From Tolypothrix tenuis PCC 7101 (lineage in GTDB: Bacteria > Cyanobacteriota > Cyanobacteriia > Cyanobacteriales > Nostocaceae): a stretch of DNA of 64,000 bases. Every line of letters starts with the position of its first letter. Position 1 is the first letter of the stretch. Shown here in pieces: positions 39,047 to 48,018 of the stretch. The stretch spans positions 6,127,979-6,191,978 of the forward strand of contig NZ_AP018248.1 in assembly GCF_002368295.1 (NCBI RefSeq), written 5' to 3'. The position numbers were made by a program, and so were the translations under genes. The notes below the pieces were generated by a model, which was given only the letters and a program-made list of their open reading frames with translations, had not been told where the DNA came from and did not search any database.

Positions 39047-39571
39047 GTTCGTTTAAGGGGAAATACGCTTGGGTTAAGCTCATTAGTGATTGATTTTTCA
39101 CTTATTAAAAAAGCCAGAAGAATTGGGGGATTCTCCCCCAAACCCCCGATTGGGTGACGGTTGCGTCCCCCAAACCCCCTCCAAAATTATTGTTCTGTTT
39201 TTTTGTTGAGTAACTAGTTTTTTGGTTTTGTTATCAATGAATTTTCTTAACTGAACTGTATTTGGTTAAGGGGGAAAGGGAAAAGGGGAAAAGGATTGAA
39301 TTCACCCTTACCCCTTTTCCTATTTATATTTTCCTAAAGCACAAGGGAGATGCAAAATACTTATCAGAACCCTATTAAGAGTTTGTCTAAGGAAATGCCA
39401 AAAAATAGATTATTAGCAAGTAGGGAACACCCAAAAATTTTTAGGTGTTCCCTACAGATTGAGATTTTTTAAATTCTCAGGTTCCTGAGTAATTAGGAAT
39501 TATTTAATTTAGGTAGTGCAGCTTGATAATTAAGACTAAATTCATGTCGATAATCAGATTCATAGCATTGC
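39047..39571. repeat. Repeat-rich intergenic region
   Basis: It holds a perfect hairpin TTGGGGGA-TTC-TCCCCCAA (39123-39141) with two CCCAAACCCCC copies after it, and a second perfect 12-bp hairpin GTAGGGAACACC (39420-39431) with GGTGTTCCCTAC (39444-39455). Neither has a T run. I see no gene. The second may be a short MITE-like element. Confidence 0.7.
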
Positions 39572-41008
39572 TTAAGGTTGAGTAGATTTTTCTAAAATCT
39601 CTTTTTGTTGTACCCAATCTTTACCTACTTGAATACTAATATCGGAACCGAGATTACCAGTACTTTCCACTCTCACTTCACCAAATCCCAAAAGTTGACG
39701 AACTAATTCTGCGCTATTGCCATCTCCTTGTTGAGCGACAATGTGAGTGGTATCGAGTGGTTCGCCCCAAGCTTTAGCAACATAAACATTGCGATATCCA
39801 GCTTTTTCTAAGGATTTGATTAAAGGACGTAAGCTAGAGCGATCGCCACCTGTGCTATCTTGAATTGCTATCCGCAAATTACCTGGTTCAACATTATTTT
39901 CTTCTTGTGCTTGGGCTGATTCCACACCATAATGTTTGGTCATCAATTTAGCAATGGCATTTTTGTTAGGCAACCAATAGCTAGCATCAAACTCATTCTT
40001 CTCGCTAAAGCGACCAGGCACCATTAACATTTGCATATTGGAGCGATTGGTTCGCACGCCAAAGCCAACTAATGCCACTAACTCTTCAACTGTCAAGTTA
40101 GTATCAATGTATTCTTTAACTACATCTAGCACTTTCGGCATTTGAGCTACAGTTGCAGGATTGAGTGACTGATCCATCAACGCACGCAGCACCATTTGTT
40201 GCCGTTGAATTCGTCCAATATCACCCAATTCATCATGACGATAACGAAGTAATTGTAGTGCTTGATCGCCATTAAGATGCTGTTTACCAGCCTTCAAATT
40301 GATGTATAGATGTTGAGAATCATCTTGATATTTCATATCCTTGGGAACATAGACTGTAACTCCACCCAAGGCATCAATTAGCTTTGCTACACCCAAAACA
40401 TTAATGCGGACATAGCGATCGATTGCTACTCCATTTAAGAGATTACTAACTGTTTTTGCAGTTAAGGCAGGCCCGCCTTCAAGATTGGCATGATTAATTT
40501 TCTTCACGCCATGTCCTTCTATTTCTGTACGGGTATCTCTGGGAATAGAAAGCATGACCATTTTTTTTGTCTCTGGATCAAATTTGATCAAGAGCATGAC
40601 ATCAGCAAGACCATCAAAGGAGTTTACCTGTGGAAGGTAGCCGAGATTTTTAGCATCAGCAGGAGGGTTCTCGATATCAGGTGGAAGTACGCTCATCCCC
40701 ATCAGTAAAATGTTCACAGGACGAGTTAATTGTGAAAATCGCAATCCACTGCCAGAAATGCGATCGCCATCAAATACTGCTTCTTCTTGGGGGCTAAGTT
40801 GGGCCTGCTGCAAAGGTGTACTGGTTAAAGAAACAGCCAACAGCGCCCCAGCTGTTGCTGAAACCATTGCAATGCCACTCATACCTACCCAAAACCACAA
40901 CCAACGTCCAGATTTTGAGTTTGGTATACTTCTTTTGCTAGCCTTAGAGTCATTTGCTGATTGGTTTTCTTCCGCCGAAGTTCTTTGAATGGTCACGGAC
41001 TTCCTCAC
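39572..41008 (-). CDS. LytR-CpsA-Psr (LCP) family protein with LytR_C domain
   Basis: The 478-residue envelope protein has a short cytoplasmic head, one membrane span at about residues 34-58 and an extracytoplasmic LCP domain (VNILLMGMSV, then MVMLSIPRDTRTE with the catalytic Arg pair, and LLRYRHDELGDIGRIQRQQ). The C-terminal part (about 380-478) is a LytR_C domain. LCP enzymes attach polymers from lipid carriers to peptidoglycan or other acceptors. The start is a GTG. It stands alone between repeat regions. Confidence 0.92.
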   Translation of the reverse strand: MRKSVTIQRTSAEENQSANDSKASKRSIPNSKSGRWLWFWVGMSGIAMVSATAGALLAVSLTSTPLQQAQLSPQEEAVFDGDRISGSGLRFSQLTRPVNILLMGMSVLPPDIENPPADAKNLGYLPQVNSFDGLADVMLLIKFDPETKKMVMLSIPRDTRTEIEGHGVKKINHANLEGGPALTAKTVSNLLNGVAIDRYVRINVLGVAKLIDALGGVTVYVPKDMKYQDDSQHLYINLKAGKQHLNGDQALQLLRYRHDELGDIGRIQRQQMVLRALMDQSLNPATVAQMPKVLDVVKEYIDTNLTVEELVALVGFGVRTNRSNMQMLMVPGRFSEKNEFDASYWLPNKNAIAKLMTKHYGVESAQAQEENNVEPGNLRIAIQDSTGGDRSSLRPLIKSLEKAGYRNVYVAKAWGEPLDTTHIVAQQGDGNSAELVRQLLGFGEVRVESTGNLGSDISIQVGKDWVQQKEILEKSTQP

Positions 41009-41280
41009 ACTTACTGATCAAATTCGGTACATTTGCAAACTAATAAATATGCAGACAAATCAAATCATAATAGCTAATTCTTAATTATCAGTGCTTAGTT
41101 TTTAAATGTTGTGTCAACCACAACACTTATAGCAGTCTTTTGCTTTTTTCAGCAGAAATTAAATATTGTGTTATTGCAGTATGACAACAATAAACCAGTT
41201 TGACCAGATCTCTTCAGAGATAATCTTTAAATTAGCAAAAAAAATCAGTAATAATACTGACTGAAGTATTTCTGAGAATA

Positions 41281-41655
41281 TTAAGACATATACTTCCCTA
41301 AAACTCGCTCTGCTAAACGGCTAAACCCTGGCAAACGGTGAGACTTCCCCTGAATGATGCGAAAAATTAACCAGACATTTACCAAAAAATAACCAGAAGT
41401 TAGAAAGCTATTGAGAATTAATAGACGCAGGGCGAAAAAATCTGAAGTTGTGGCCCCTGTTGCTAATAGAATGTATGCCAAAAACCAAGTAAATGCCAAA
41501 GTAATAGACAGACGGCTAGTAGCTAGTTGTTCCCGGCTTCCTTGACGACGATATAGTGTCCACAGCGCCGGAAAAAAGCCAATAACTGGAATTAAATACA
41601 CAACTAGCTGTAATTTAGGAGAGGCATCAGTAATTGGGGATTGGTCATTGGTCAT
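41281..41655 (-). CDS. Small integral membrane protein
   Basis: The 124-residue protein has three hydrophobic segments, about residues 15-33 (LVVYLIPVIGFFPALWTLY), 48-66 and 78-97, and a basic C-terminus (SRLAERVLGKYMS). I recognise the pattern as a cyanobacterial hypothetical but know no function. Its start codon lies within the GTCATTTGTTATTT repeat, so the first residues (MTNDQS) are encoded by repeat units. Confidence 0.7.
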   Translation of the reverse strand: MTNDQSPITDASPKLQLVVYLIPVIGFFPALWTLYRRQGSREQLATSRLSITLAFTWFLAYILLATGATTSDFFALRLLILNSFLTSGYFLVNVWLIFRIIQGKSHRLPGFSRLAERVLGKYMS

Positions 41656-41681
41656 TTGTTATTTGTCCTTTGGTAGTTGTC
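41644..41681. repeat. GTCATTTGTTATTT repeat at the start of the membrane protein gene
   Basis: The region carries GGTCATTTGTTATTTGTCC and related copies over the start codon of the gene ending at 41281. The family recurs at 35462 and 46925. Confidence 0.8.
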
Positions 41682-41685
41682 AAGG

Positions 41686-41716
41686 GTTGGAGAGACGCGA
41701 TTAATCGCGTCTGTAC
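41686..41716. repeat. Dispersed palindromic repeat, copy 2
   Basis: The 31 bp are the exact inverse of the element at 35520-35550, with the same 20-bp palindrome core at 41693-41712. Confidence 0.92.
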
Positions 41717-41907
41717 AAGAGTCAAAAGTTATTTATCTTTGCCAATTACCTATTACCCATTAGCCATTACCCAGTCCCGTGAAGGAAAAATTTTCCATTT
41801 GGGTGAGTCTAATCCTAAACTAGGAGGATGAAAGACAGTGATGTAGTTAGAGATAATTAGGTTGTAAAGCAGAATTTTATTTAGTTCTATCCTGTAATCG
41901 GCTAAAG

Positions 41908-43083
41908 ATGCAGACACGCAAGCTACTCGACTGGTGGGAAACACTAACACCCATAGCGCGCACCGGAGCGATCGCACTATTCATTCCGTTGCTAGTACTT
42001 AATGGTTGGGCGATTTCGGCAATTTTCAATTACTTTCATTCGTTAATTGTGATTTTAGTCGGAGCCTCAGTGCTAGCTTTTCTGCTGAACTACCCTGTTA
42101 GCTGGATGGAGCATCATGGTGCTAGGCGAGAGCCGATTGCTATTTTAGTATTTCTTTTGGCTTTATCAATTTTATTGGCGTTGGGTGTTACCCTATTTCC
42201 CCTAGCTCTTACCCAGGCTCAACAACTCGTGGCTCGTTTACCCGAGTTGATTGACTCAGGACGCTCCCAGTTAATGATGTTAAATGAGAAAGCAGAGGTT
42301 TTTGGCTTGCCAATTAACCTGGATGCTCTAGTCGTGCAAATAAACGATCGCGTCAAGGGACAATTGCAAGCGATCGCGGGACAAGTTCTCAATTTAGCTG
42401 TAGTCACAGTCACTAGTCTATTGGACTTTGTCTTGACAATGATTTTGACTTTTTATCTGTTACAGCATGGGGGGGAACTCTGGGAAAGTTTGGTGGAATG
42501 GTTACCTACAAAAGTTCGTGAGCCTTTTTCGCAAACAGTACGCCTGAGCTTTCAAAATTTCTTTATTACCCAGCTAATTTTATCTACCTGTATGGCATCG
42601 GCACTCATCCCCACGTTTTTGTGGTTGAAAGTGCCGTTTGGTCTGTTATTTGGCTTAACAATTGGGATTATGGCCCTCATCCCCTTTGGCGGTTCTGTGG
42701 GTATCGCCTTGACTACCTTATTAGTATCGCTGCAAGATTTTTGGATGGGAGCCAGAGTGTTAATGGCTGCGGTGATTGTACAGCAAATTCTCGAAAACTT
42801 AATTGCTCCTCGAATTTTAGGCAGCTTTACGGGTTTAAACCCCGCCTTGGTGGTAATTTCAGTATTAACAGGGGCGAGAATTGGAGGTCTTCTAGGTGTA
42901 ATTGTGGCAGTACCAACAGCTGTGGTGATTAAAACTGCTTTAAGCGTGATTCGTCCCACATCCTTGAGCAGCGATACTGATGAATATACAAATTCCAGCG
43001 AAAAAGCTACACCCGCAACCGAAGAACCCCCAAAACCTGAAGCGAAAAACCCCTTGAGCATCTCAGAAGCTACTTCACCGTAG
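41908..43083 (+). CDS. AI-2E family transporter (UPF0118)
   Basis: The 391-residue inner-membrane protein has about eight spans in the AI-2E layout: two N-terminal spans, a central loop (residues 95-150), then paired spans with the motif IPFGGSVGIALTTL and the C-terminal block PRILGSFTGLNPALVVISVL, GGLLGVIVAVPTAVVIK. Members export or exchange small solutes, with sodium/proton antiport shown for some. The hydrophilic tail is rich in Ser, Glu and Pro. It is divergent from the 124-residue membrane gene by 250 bp; function is not inferable. Confidence 0.9.
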   Translation: MQTRKLLDWWETLTPIARTGAIALFIPLLVLNGWAISAIFNYFHSLIVILVGASVLAFLLNYPVSWMEHHGARREPIAILVFLLALSILLALGVTLFPLALTQAQQLVARLPELIDSGRSQLMMLNEKAEVFGLPINLDALVVQINDRVKGQLQAIAGQVLNLAVVTVTSLLDFVLTMILTFYLLQHGGELWESLVEWLPTKVREPFSQTVRLSFQNFFITQLILSTCMASALIPTFLWLKVPFGLLFGLTIGIMALIPFGGSVGIALTTLLVSLQDFWMGARVLMAAVIVQQILENLIAPRILGSFTGLNPALVVISVLTGARIGGLLGVIVAVPTAVVIKTALSVIRPTSLSSDTDEYTNSSEKATPATEEPPKPEAKNPLSISEATSP

Positions 43084-43321
43084 GCAATTAATTATCGAGA
43101 AACTAAGTTATTCTTTGTTGTGTCAGCAGAGGAAGCAGAGGCGGAAGACTGCGATCGACTTCTTCACTTTCAAAATTGGATAATTTTAAGTTCTAGAATT
43201 TCCTGTACAAAAGTTTGCTCGAAAATTCAGGACTCCAGTCATGAATAAGACTGATGCAAAATTATGGATTTTGAATTTTGTAGACGCGCTTGGCAGCAAG
43301 GTATCTTGAGTTATGAATCAA

Positions 43322-44650
43322 TTACTGTGGCTCCATGATTGAACCCATAAACAAGACACTTCCTGTTTGATTATCGCGAATAGCACAGAAGAAGGGACGG
43401 TCAACAATCATTTTGAATGGTTCTGTGGGTGGAGCCGCAGATGTGAGCGTAATTGCTACTGAGGTAGCCGCAGCTGCTTCGGTACCTTCTTCATTCACTT
43501 CCACAAAGGTTTTATGCTTCACCTGGCTAATGGCAAGGTTTTTACCGATACCAGCAAAATTAGCTTGGTTACTAAAAGCCTCCCCCATACCTAAAGCTTT
43601 GAGTGCATCGTTGAGTGTAACGTCGTAGTCTGTCTTAAATTTAGGTAACCGAATTGACCCCTCGCGCTTTCTAAATTGAGCCATCCAGTTTTCCCAGTTT
43701 TCTGCATTCAAGCTTTGATAGAAGGTTTTCAGGTTGGAGTTTTGTTTAGGTAAAAAGATATAAAGACTAACTTTTCCATCTTTACCATAAGGCAAACTTA
43801 CAGCCTGAAATTGGTCATTTTCTTGGTATCGATAATCGCCGTCTTGTGACATCATCGGGTGTTGCTTCTGCTGACCTGATGCTAGGTAAAAAGGTAAGGT
43901 AGCAGTTTGACTTTTATCAAATTCATTGCTCCATTTGCCTTTAAAATATATGGCATTAATCAGAAAAAGTACTTGATCAGGTTGAATTTGCTCGACTATC
44001 TTGGTAATTTTCCCTTGTGTATTATCCTTGACCCAGTTATTGATGATGTTGGGTGCTTCAGCATCTTGAAAATTTAAACTCGTCACCTGGGCATTATAGA
44101 AATCCTTGTTTCTCTTGAGGAAATCTGACTGAAAACTCGTGTTTTGATTTGCCCACAGGGAGTTAGCAATAGTCAGTTGCACATTAGCATCAGGATTTTC
44201 TAATAGCTTCTTTAATGCTGCGTAAGAGGAATTGATTTCTAATAGATTCATCCCCTGTAACTCCAGGGTTCTCGCCATAGCTTTTTGCGTAGAACCACTG
44301 GCTCCGTTGTAGGTCATCGCCAAAGCGATCGCCACACTTGAAGGGGAAACAAAAACGTTCTTTTCACCATTTTCATTTTTCAATAATTCAGAAAATAGTT
44401 TGAAGCCGAATTTGTTGTTAGCATTAACTAGTTTTGTATCTGGGTTGACAGTTTTTTTTTGCACAGGAGACTCGGAATTCGGCAAACGAGATTGGGCCAT
44501 AGCACTCGTATCACTATTGATTTGAGAACAGCCGAGAACACCGAACAGCACAACGCTAGCAGCCGCCAGCACGTAACGTCTTCCTAATCGAACACCGTAA
44601 CGTCTTTGGAGGAAATTATCTTTCACACCACTCAATTTCTGCCGATTCAT
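43322..44650 (-). CDS. Lipoprotein serpin (serine protease inhibitor)
   Basis: The 442-residue protein has an N-terminal signal with twin arginine and lipobox VLGC, giving C41 as lipid anchor, a linker, and a full serpin domain from about 76. Diagnostic serpin motifs are NVFVSPSSVAIALAMTYNGA, VLFLINAIYFKGKW, and the C-terminal DRPFFCAIRDNQTGSVLFMG. The reactive loop hinge is EEGTEAAAATS, of the inhibitory type with small residues at P12-P9 and Thr at P8. By spacing to alpha-1-antitrypsin, P1-P1' would be T403-S404. It is next to a subtilase-like gene on the same strand, an inhibitor-protease pairing. Confidence 0.93.
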   Translation of the reverse strand: MNRQKLSGVKDNFLQRRYGVRLGRRYVLAAASVVLFGVLGCSQINSDTSAMAQSRLPNSESPVQKKTVNPDTKLVNANNKFGFKLFSELLKNENGEKNVFVSPSSVAIALAMTYNGASGSTQKAMARTLELQGMNLLEINSSYAALKKLLENPDANVQLTIANSLWANQNTSFQSDFLKRNKDFYNAQVTSLNFQDAEAPNIINNWVKDNTQGKITKIVEQIQPDQVLFLINAIYFKGKWSNEFDKSQTATLPFYLASGQQKQHPMMSQDGDYRYQENDQFQAVSLPYGKDGKVSLYIFLPKQNSNLKTFYQSLNAENWENWMAQFRKREGSIRLPKFKTDYDVTLNDALKALGMGEAFSNQANFAGIGKNLAISQVKHKTFVEVNEEGTEAAAATSVAITLTSAAPPTEPFKMIVDRPFFCAIRDNQTGSVLFMGSIMEPQ

Positions 44651-45288
44651 TCTGCTACCTCGTTCGCCATTAATTTTTAGCTGTCTTTGAAAGTTGACGC
44701 TAAATGATGTGTCAAGTGTTAACTATGGCATTTACAGAAGCAGAAAACCGGGTCTGTTACAGTTTTGGTAACAGCAAATAATTTGCAGGAAAGCTGTAAA
44801 ACTTTTATAAGCTAGGCTAATTGAGACGGCTACACAGGCCCAGGATTCTCAAATATTTCCTGCTTTTTAGATAAACGTATTTTAGACTACAAAACCACCC
44901 AATGTCCTCTGTTTCTTGGGTTGCTGGTCATCAATAAATTTCATTGTTTGCTGTTGAATTTTATGCAAAGCTTCTATGGTGGAATTTAGACTTTGCATAT
45001 TAGCAATCTCTGATACATTATAGCTGAAAACAAGTACAAATACTCTACTAATTACGCTCAGTTTTCGAGATCAATCTGTTTGTAGAATTGATAAAAATAC
45101 TCACTGATTTGCCAATTCATCAGATAGCATATATATGAGTTTAGGGTATGTAGGTTAATACCCATCATTAAGAAGCGCCAAAGGTGAAAAGAAGAAGCAA
45201 AATTTGGCTTGCAATCACAGATAATTTTAGAGGCACAATATATTGTGCCCCTACTCGGATACTTGATTGACTTTAGGATTTGCAATTG
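44651..45288. other. Intergenic region between serpin and S8 protease genes
   Basis: This 638-bp stretch lies upstream of the serpin and downstream of the protease. Apart from the doubtful 38-residue frame at 44882-44998, I see no gene. A GATTGTGCC-type sequence near 45235-45255 resembles dispersed repeats (also near 61330). Confidence 0.5.
44882..44998 (-). CDS. Doubtful 38-residue small protein
   Basis: The frame begins MQSLNSTIEALHKIQQQ and ends RTLGGFVV. It has an amphipathic helix and basic linker and looks protein-like, but the ribosome site is weak and the frame stays open upstream without a start, so it may be a remnant of a larger gene. Confidence 0.3.
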   Translation of the reverse strand: MQSLNSTIEALHKIQQQTMKFIDDQQPKKQRTLGGFVV

Positions 45289-46929
45289 TTAATTGCCAGA
45301 TGGTGGCTGATTGGGAATTGTGATTGCTCCAGTGGCACTAGTGGGTACAGTCCACCAAGCTAAACCGTAAGCTTGAGTAGGCTCGTTAACTTGTTGGCGC
45401 ATTTGCACGCGGATTTTATAATTGCCATTTGCGGGAATCGGGCAGAAAATATGTTCTACACTATCAACTTGGCTAACAGATGAGCAAACAGTAGCCGCAT
45501 CTTGATTTTGACCATCAGCTTTGACAAGATACAGGTCAAGATTATTCAAACCGCGATCGCGGAAACTATCTCCCACATCATAAAGGTCATTTTTATTGCG
45601 ATCGTTGAGTTCTACCAACCTGTCCCAAGTCAAAGTAATCGCCACAAAACTTCCTTGCTTTAACGGTTTTGCTAGGGCATATTCTACAGGTGCAACTGCA
45701 TCTACTGTGTGGTAATCCCAACCAATAGCAGGTACAGGAGTTGAAGGTTGCCATTGACCTGGGCTAAATTGCTGATAAGCGCGAAATGCATTCAAATGAC
45801 CAGCTCCCATTTGCGAATCTAAGGGAATTTTGGGGTCTTGATAAGCATCCGAAGCTAGCCAATCTTTATTTTGTTTATCAATGATTGTGCGCGTCATTCC
45901 CAACCGCAAACCGTCACCACTATCTTGAATTTTGTCGGCGGAATTCATCAAGACAGCTTTCATTACCTGATGACGACGAGAATCAATGCTCCAATTGAGT
46001 TGTTTTTTTCGCAACTGGCGATCGCCAAATTCCTGCAATAAAGCAACGGTAGCTGTGACGTGCGGCGCTGCAAAACTAGTCCCTGTAACCTTATTCAGTT
46101 TGCCATCGGGATTGAGCAGCGCAATATTACTACCAGGTGCAACTATGCTAATAGCACGCCTTGCATCAATATTAAATTCCTTACCTGCTAGCCTAGCAGT
46201 TGCTCCTTGGCTAGCACCAGCCAGATTAGAAACATCAACTTTATTAAAAATCCCTCCCCGTCGGGATGAAAAAGCCACGTTCATGGCATTAAAATTATCT
46301 GTAGGAATAGGAATACCGCCTTTACCCTGGTTACCCGCAATCGCATATACAACATCATGAACGCGACTAGACCAGTCAATACATAGCGTCAGTAAAGCAT
46401 TGCCATCTAAAACAGCCTCTGGACGCGGATCGCGATTGAGCGGTTCGCCAAAGCTAAAATTAATTGCACGAACATCACCACCATTTTGTAAGGCAATATG
46501 TTGTGCTGATATACATTCTTCCGGTTGACCCATGTTTTTAGTTGAGCCAACAGCCGAAGAATAAAGTTTTGCTTCTGGCGCAACTCCCGGCCAAGCTTTA
46601 TCTTTACTGACCATCACACCAGCAACATTATAGGCGTGGGGGTCAACGCCACTATTAGATTGAGCAGGGCCATTGCGTAAAAAAACTGCGGCTAGAGATA
46701 TAGCACGATTTTTAGACACTGCTTTATCCCAACCAAACATTCCCGGTCGTCCGATTTCCACCTGACCAATAGCAATTTTGCGCCCGCTTAAATTATAAGG
46801 AGCTTGGTGTAACCTTAAAGCATCAATGCCATTGGTGCCAAAAGAAGTTTCATAAACCGCAGCCACTACCGGCCAACTTAAACAAGAAGCACCTAATCCC
46901 CAAATTATCCAAGTTAGTTTTTTAGTCAT
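45289..46929 (-). CDS. Subtilase-like (S8) secreted serine protease
   Basis: The 546-residue protein has a signal peptide (to about residue 24) and an S8 fold. His98 lies in DPHAYNVAG (variant of HGTHVAG), N200 in IAGNQG and Ser285 in GTSFAAPH. The usual Asp motif VAVIDTG is replaced by IAIGQVEIGRPG, with E58 at the likely Asp place, so the triad may be Glu-His-Ser, or the Asp is elsewhere. A C-terminal prepeptidase-like beta domain (about 430-546) follows. The start codon abuts a GTCATTTGTTATTT repeat. It precedes the serpin gene on the same strand by about 640 bp. Confidence 0.85.
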   Translation of the reverse strand: MTKKLTWIIWGLGASCLSWPVVAAVYETSFGTNGIDALRLHQAPYNLSGRKIAIGQVEIGRPGMFGWDKAVSKNRAISLAAVFLRNGPAQSNSGVDPHAYNVAGVMVSKDKAWPGVAPEAKLYSSAVGSTKNMGQPEECISAQHIALQNGGDVRAINFSFGEPLNRDPRPEAVLDGNALLTLCIDWSSRVHDVVYAIAGNQGKGGIPIPTDNFNAMNVAFSSRRGGIFNKVDVSNLAGASQGATARLAGKEFNIDARRAISIVAPGSNIALLNPDGKLNKVTGTSFAAPHVTATVALLQEFGDRQLRKKQLNWSIDSRRHQVMKAVLMNSADKIQDSGDGLRLGMTRTIIDKQNKDWLASDAYQDPKIPLDSQMGAGHLNAFRAYQQFSPGQWQPSTPVPAIGWDYHTVDAVAPVEYALAKPLKQGSFVAITLTWDRLVELNDRNKNDLYDVGDSFRDRGLNNLDLYLVKADGQNQDAATVCSSVSQVDSVEHIFCPIPANGNYKIRVQMRQQVNEPTQAYGLAWWTVPTSATGAITIPNQPPSGN

Positions 46930-46980
46930 TTGTTATTTGTCATTTGTTATTTGTCATTGGGTAATTGGTAATTGGTAATT
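46925..46980. repeat. GTCATTTGTTATTT and GTAATTG tandem repeats
   Basis: Two and a half copies of the 14-bp unit GTCATTTGTTATTT are followed by three GTAATTG-like heptamers (46960-46980). They sit over the start codon of the S8 protease gene. Confidence 0.9.
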
Positions 46981-47103
46981 GGAGTTGGGTGTTTGGTCTT
47001 GGTAATTTACCCTCATCCCCTTTATCCCCCAATACTACAAGGTTTTTTCTTTCCCTTTTCCCATTCCCCTTTTTCCCCTTAACCGACAAGTATTGCCTCA
47101 TCA

Positions 47104-47131
47104 CCAATCCCCAATCCCCAATCCCCAATCC
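47104..47131. repeat. Heptanucleotide repeat (CCAATCC)4
   Basis: Four perfect copies of CCAATCC lie 85 bp upstream of the rpe start. This is the short tandem repeat class typical of heterocystous cyanobacteria. Confidence 0.95.
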
Positions 47132-47215
47132 CTTGCCCGGGATCAAATTTATGAGCGATCGCTCAATATTTTGTTACAATACTTACAGACGAGGATGCTT
47201 GAAAACCCACTAGCC

Positions 47216-47923
47216 ATGACCCAAAACCGATCTCAAAAGCCCATTGTTATTTCTCCATCTATCTTATCAGCCGATTTTAGCCGTCTTGGTGACGAAGTCC
47301 GTGCTGTAGATGCTGCTGGAGCTGATTGGATTCATGTTGATGTAATGGACGGTCGTTTTGTACCTAATATTACGATAGGCCCTCTGGTTGTGGAGGCGAT
47401 TCGTCCGGTAACCACAAAGCCATTGGATGTCCATTTGATGATTGTGGAACCAGAAAAATATGTTGAAGGCTTTGCTAAAGCTGGTGCTGATATTATTTCA
47501 GTCCATGCTGAACACAATGCTTCCCCACACCTACACCGTACTCTGGGACAAATCAAAGAACTCGGTAAACAAGCTGGAGTTGTACTTAATCCCTCCACAC
47601 CTTTAGAACTAATTGAATATGTACTAGACCTTTGTGATTTAGTACTTATTATGAGCGTCAACCCTGGTTTTGGCGGTCAAAGTTTTATCCCAACAGTAGT
47701 ACCCAAAATCCGCAAGCTGCGTCAAATGTGTGACGAACGCGGTCTTGATCCTTGGATTGAAGTTGATGGTGGGCTAAAAGCCAATAACACTTGGCAAGTT
47801 TTAGAAGCTGGTGCTAATGCGATCGTTGCAGGTTCAGCTGTATTTAACGCTCCAGATTATGCTGAAGCAATTACAGCAATTCGTAATAGCAAGCGTCCTA
47901 CACCAGAATTAGCTAAAGTTTAA
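47216..47923 (+). CDS. rpe: Ribulose-phosphate 3-epimerase
   Basis: The 235-residue TIM-barrel enzyme interconverts ribulose-5-phosphate and xylulose-5-phosphate in the Calvin cycle and pentose phosphate pathway. Diagnostic motifs: ISPSILSADFSRLG, VMDGRFVPNITIG, DVHLMIVEPE, MSVNPGFGGQSFI and EVDGGL. I chose the ATG at 47216 because homologues start with MTQN(R/Q)S-like residues; the frame is open upstream through the heptamer repeat, and ATG at 47195 is possible. A strong terminator follows 34 bp after the stop. Confidence 0.96.
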   Translation: MTQNRSQKPIVISPSILSADFSRLGDEVRAVDAAGADWIHVDVMDGRFVPNITIGPLVVEAIRPVTTKPLDVHLMIVEPEKYVEGFAKAGADIISVHAEHNASPHLHRTLGQIKELGKQAGVVLNPSTPLELIEYVLDLCDLVLIMSVNPGFGGQSFIPTVVPKIRKLRQMCDERGLDPWIEVDGGLKANNTWQVLEAGANAIVAGSAVFNAPDYAEAITAIRNSKRPTPELAKV

Positions 47924-47956
47924 TTCTTAACAAGTTAACCATACTTGATAAAACAT

Positions 47957-47985
47957 AAATAGGGTGGGCAATGCCCACCCTATTT
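47957..47985 (+). terminator. Bidirectional-looking terminator between rpe and the HpsJ-like gene
   Basis: AAATAGGGTGGGC (47957-47969) pairs perfectly with GCCCACCCTATTT (47973-47985) over a 3-nt loop, 13 bp. It lies 34 bp after rpe and 34 bp after the stop of the convergent gene. Confidence 0.9.
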
Positions 47986-48018
47986 TATAGCTTAAGGCGC
48001 TGAAAATTTTTGTTTTAA

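Noticed and set aside
39420..39455. 12-bp hairpin as terminator of the LCP gene
   Set aside because: No T run on either strand and more than 110 bp past the stop, so it is listed as a repeat rather than a terminator.
45058..45285. Minus-strand 75-residue frame
   Set aside because: Low-complexity translation across the region between protease and serpin, with no ribosome site.
47093..47215. Upstream extension of rpe
   Set aside because: The extra 41 residues are encoded by the heptamer repeat and intergenic sequence; family members start at the later ATG.
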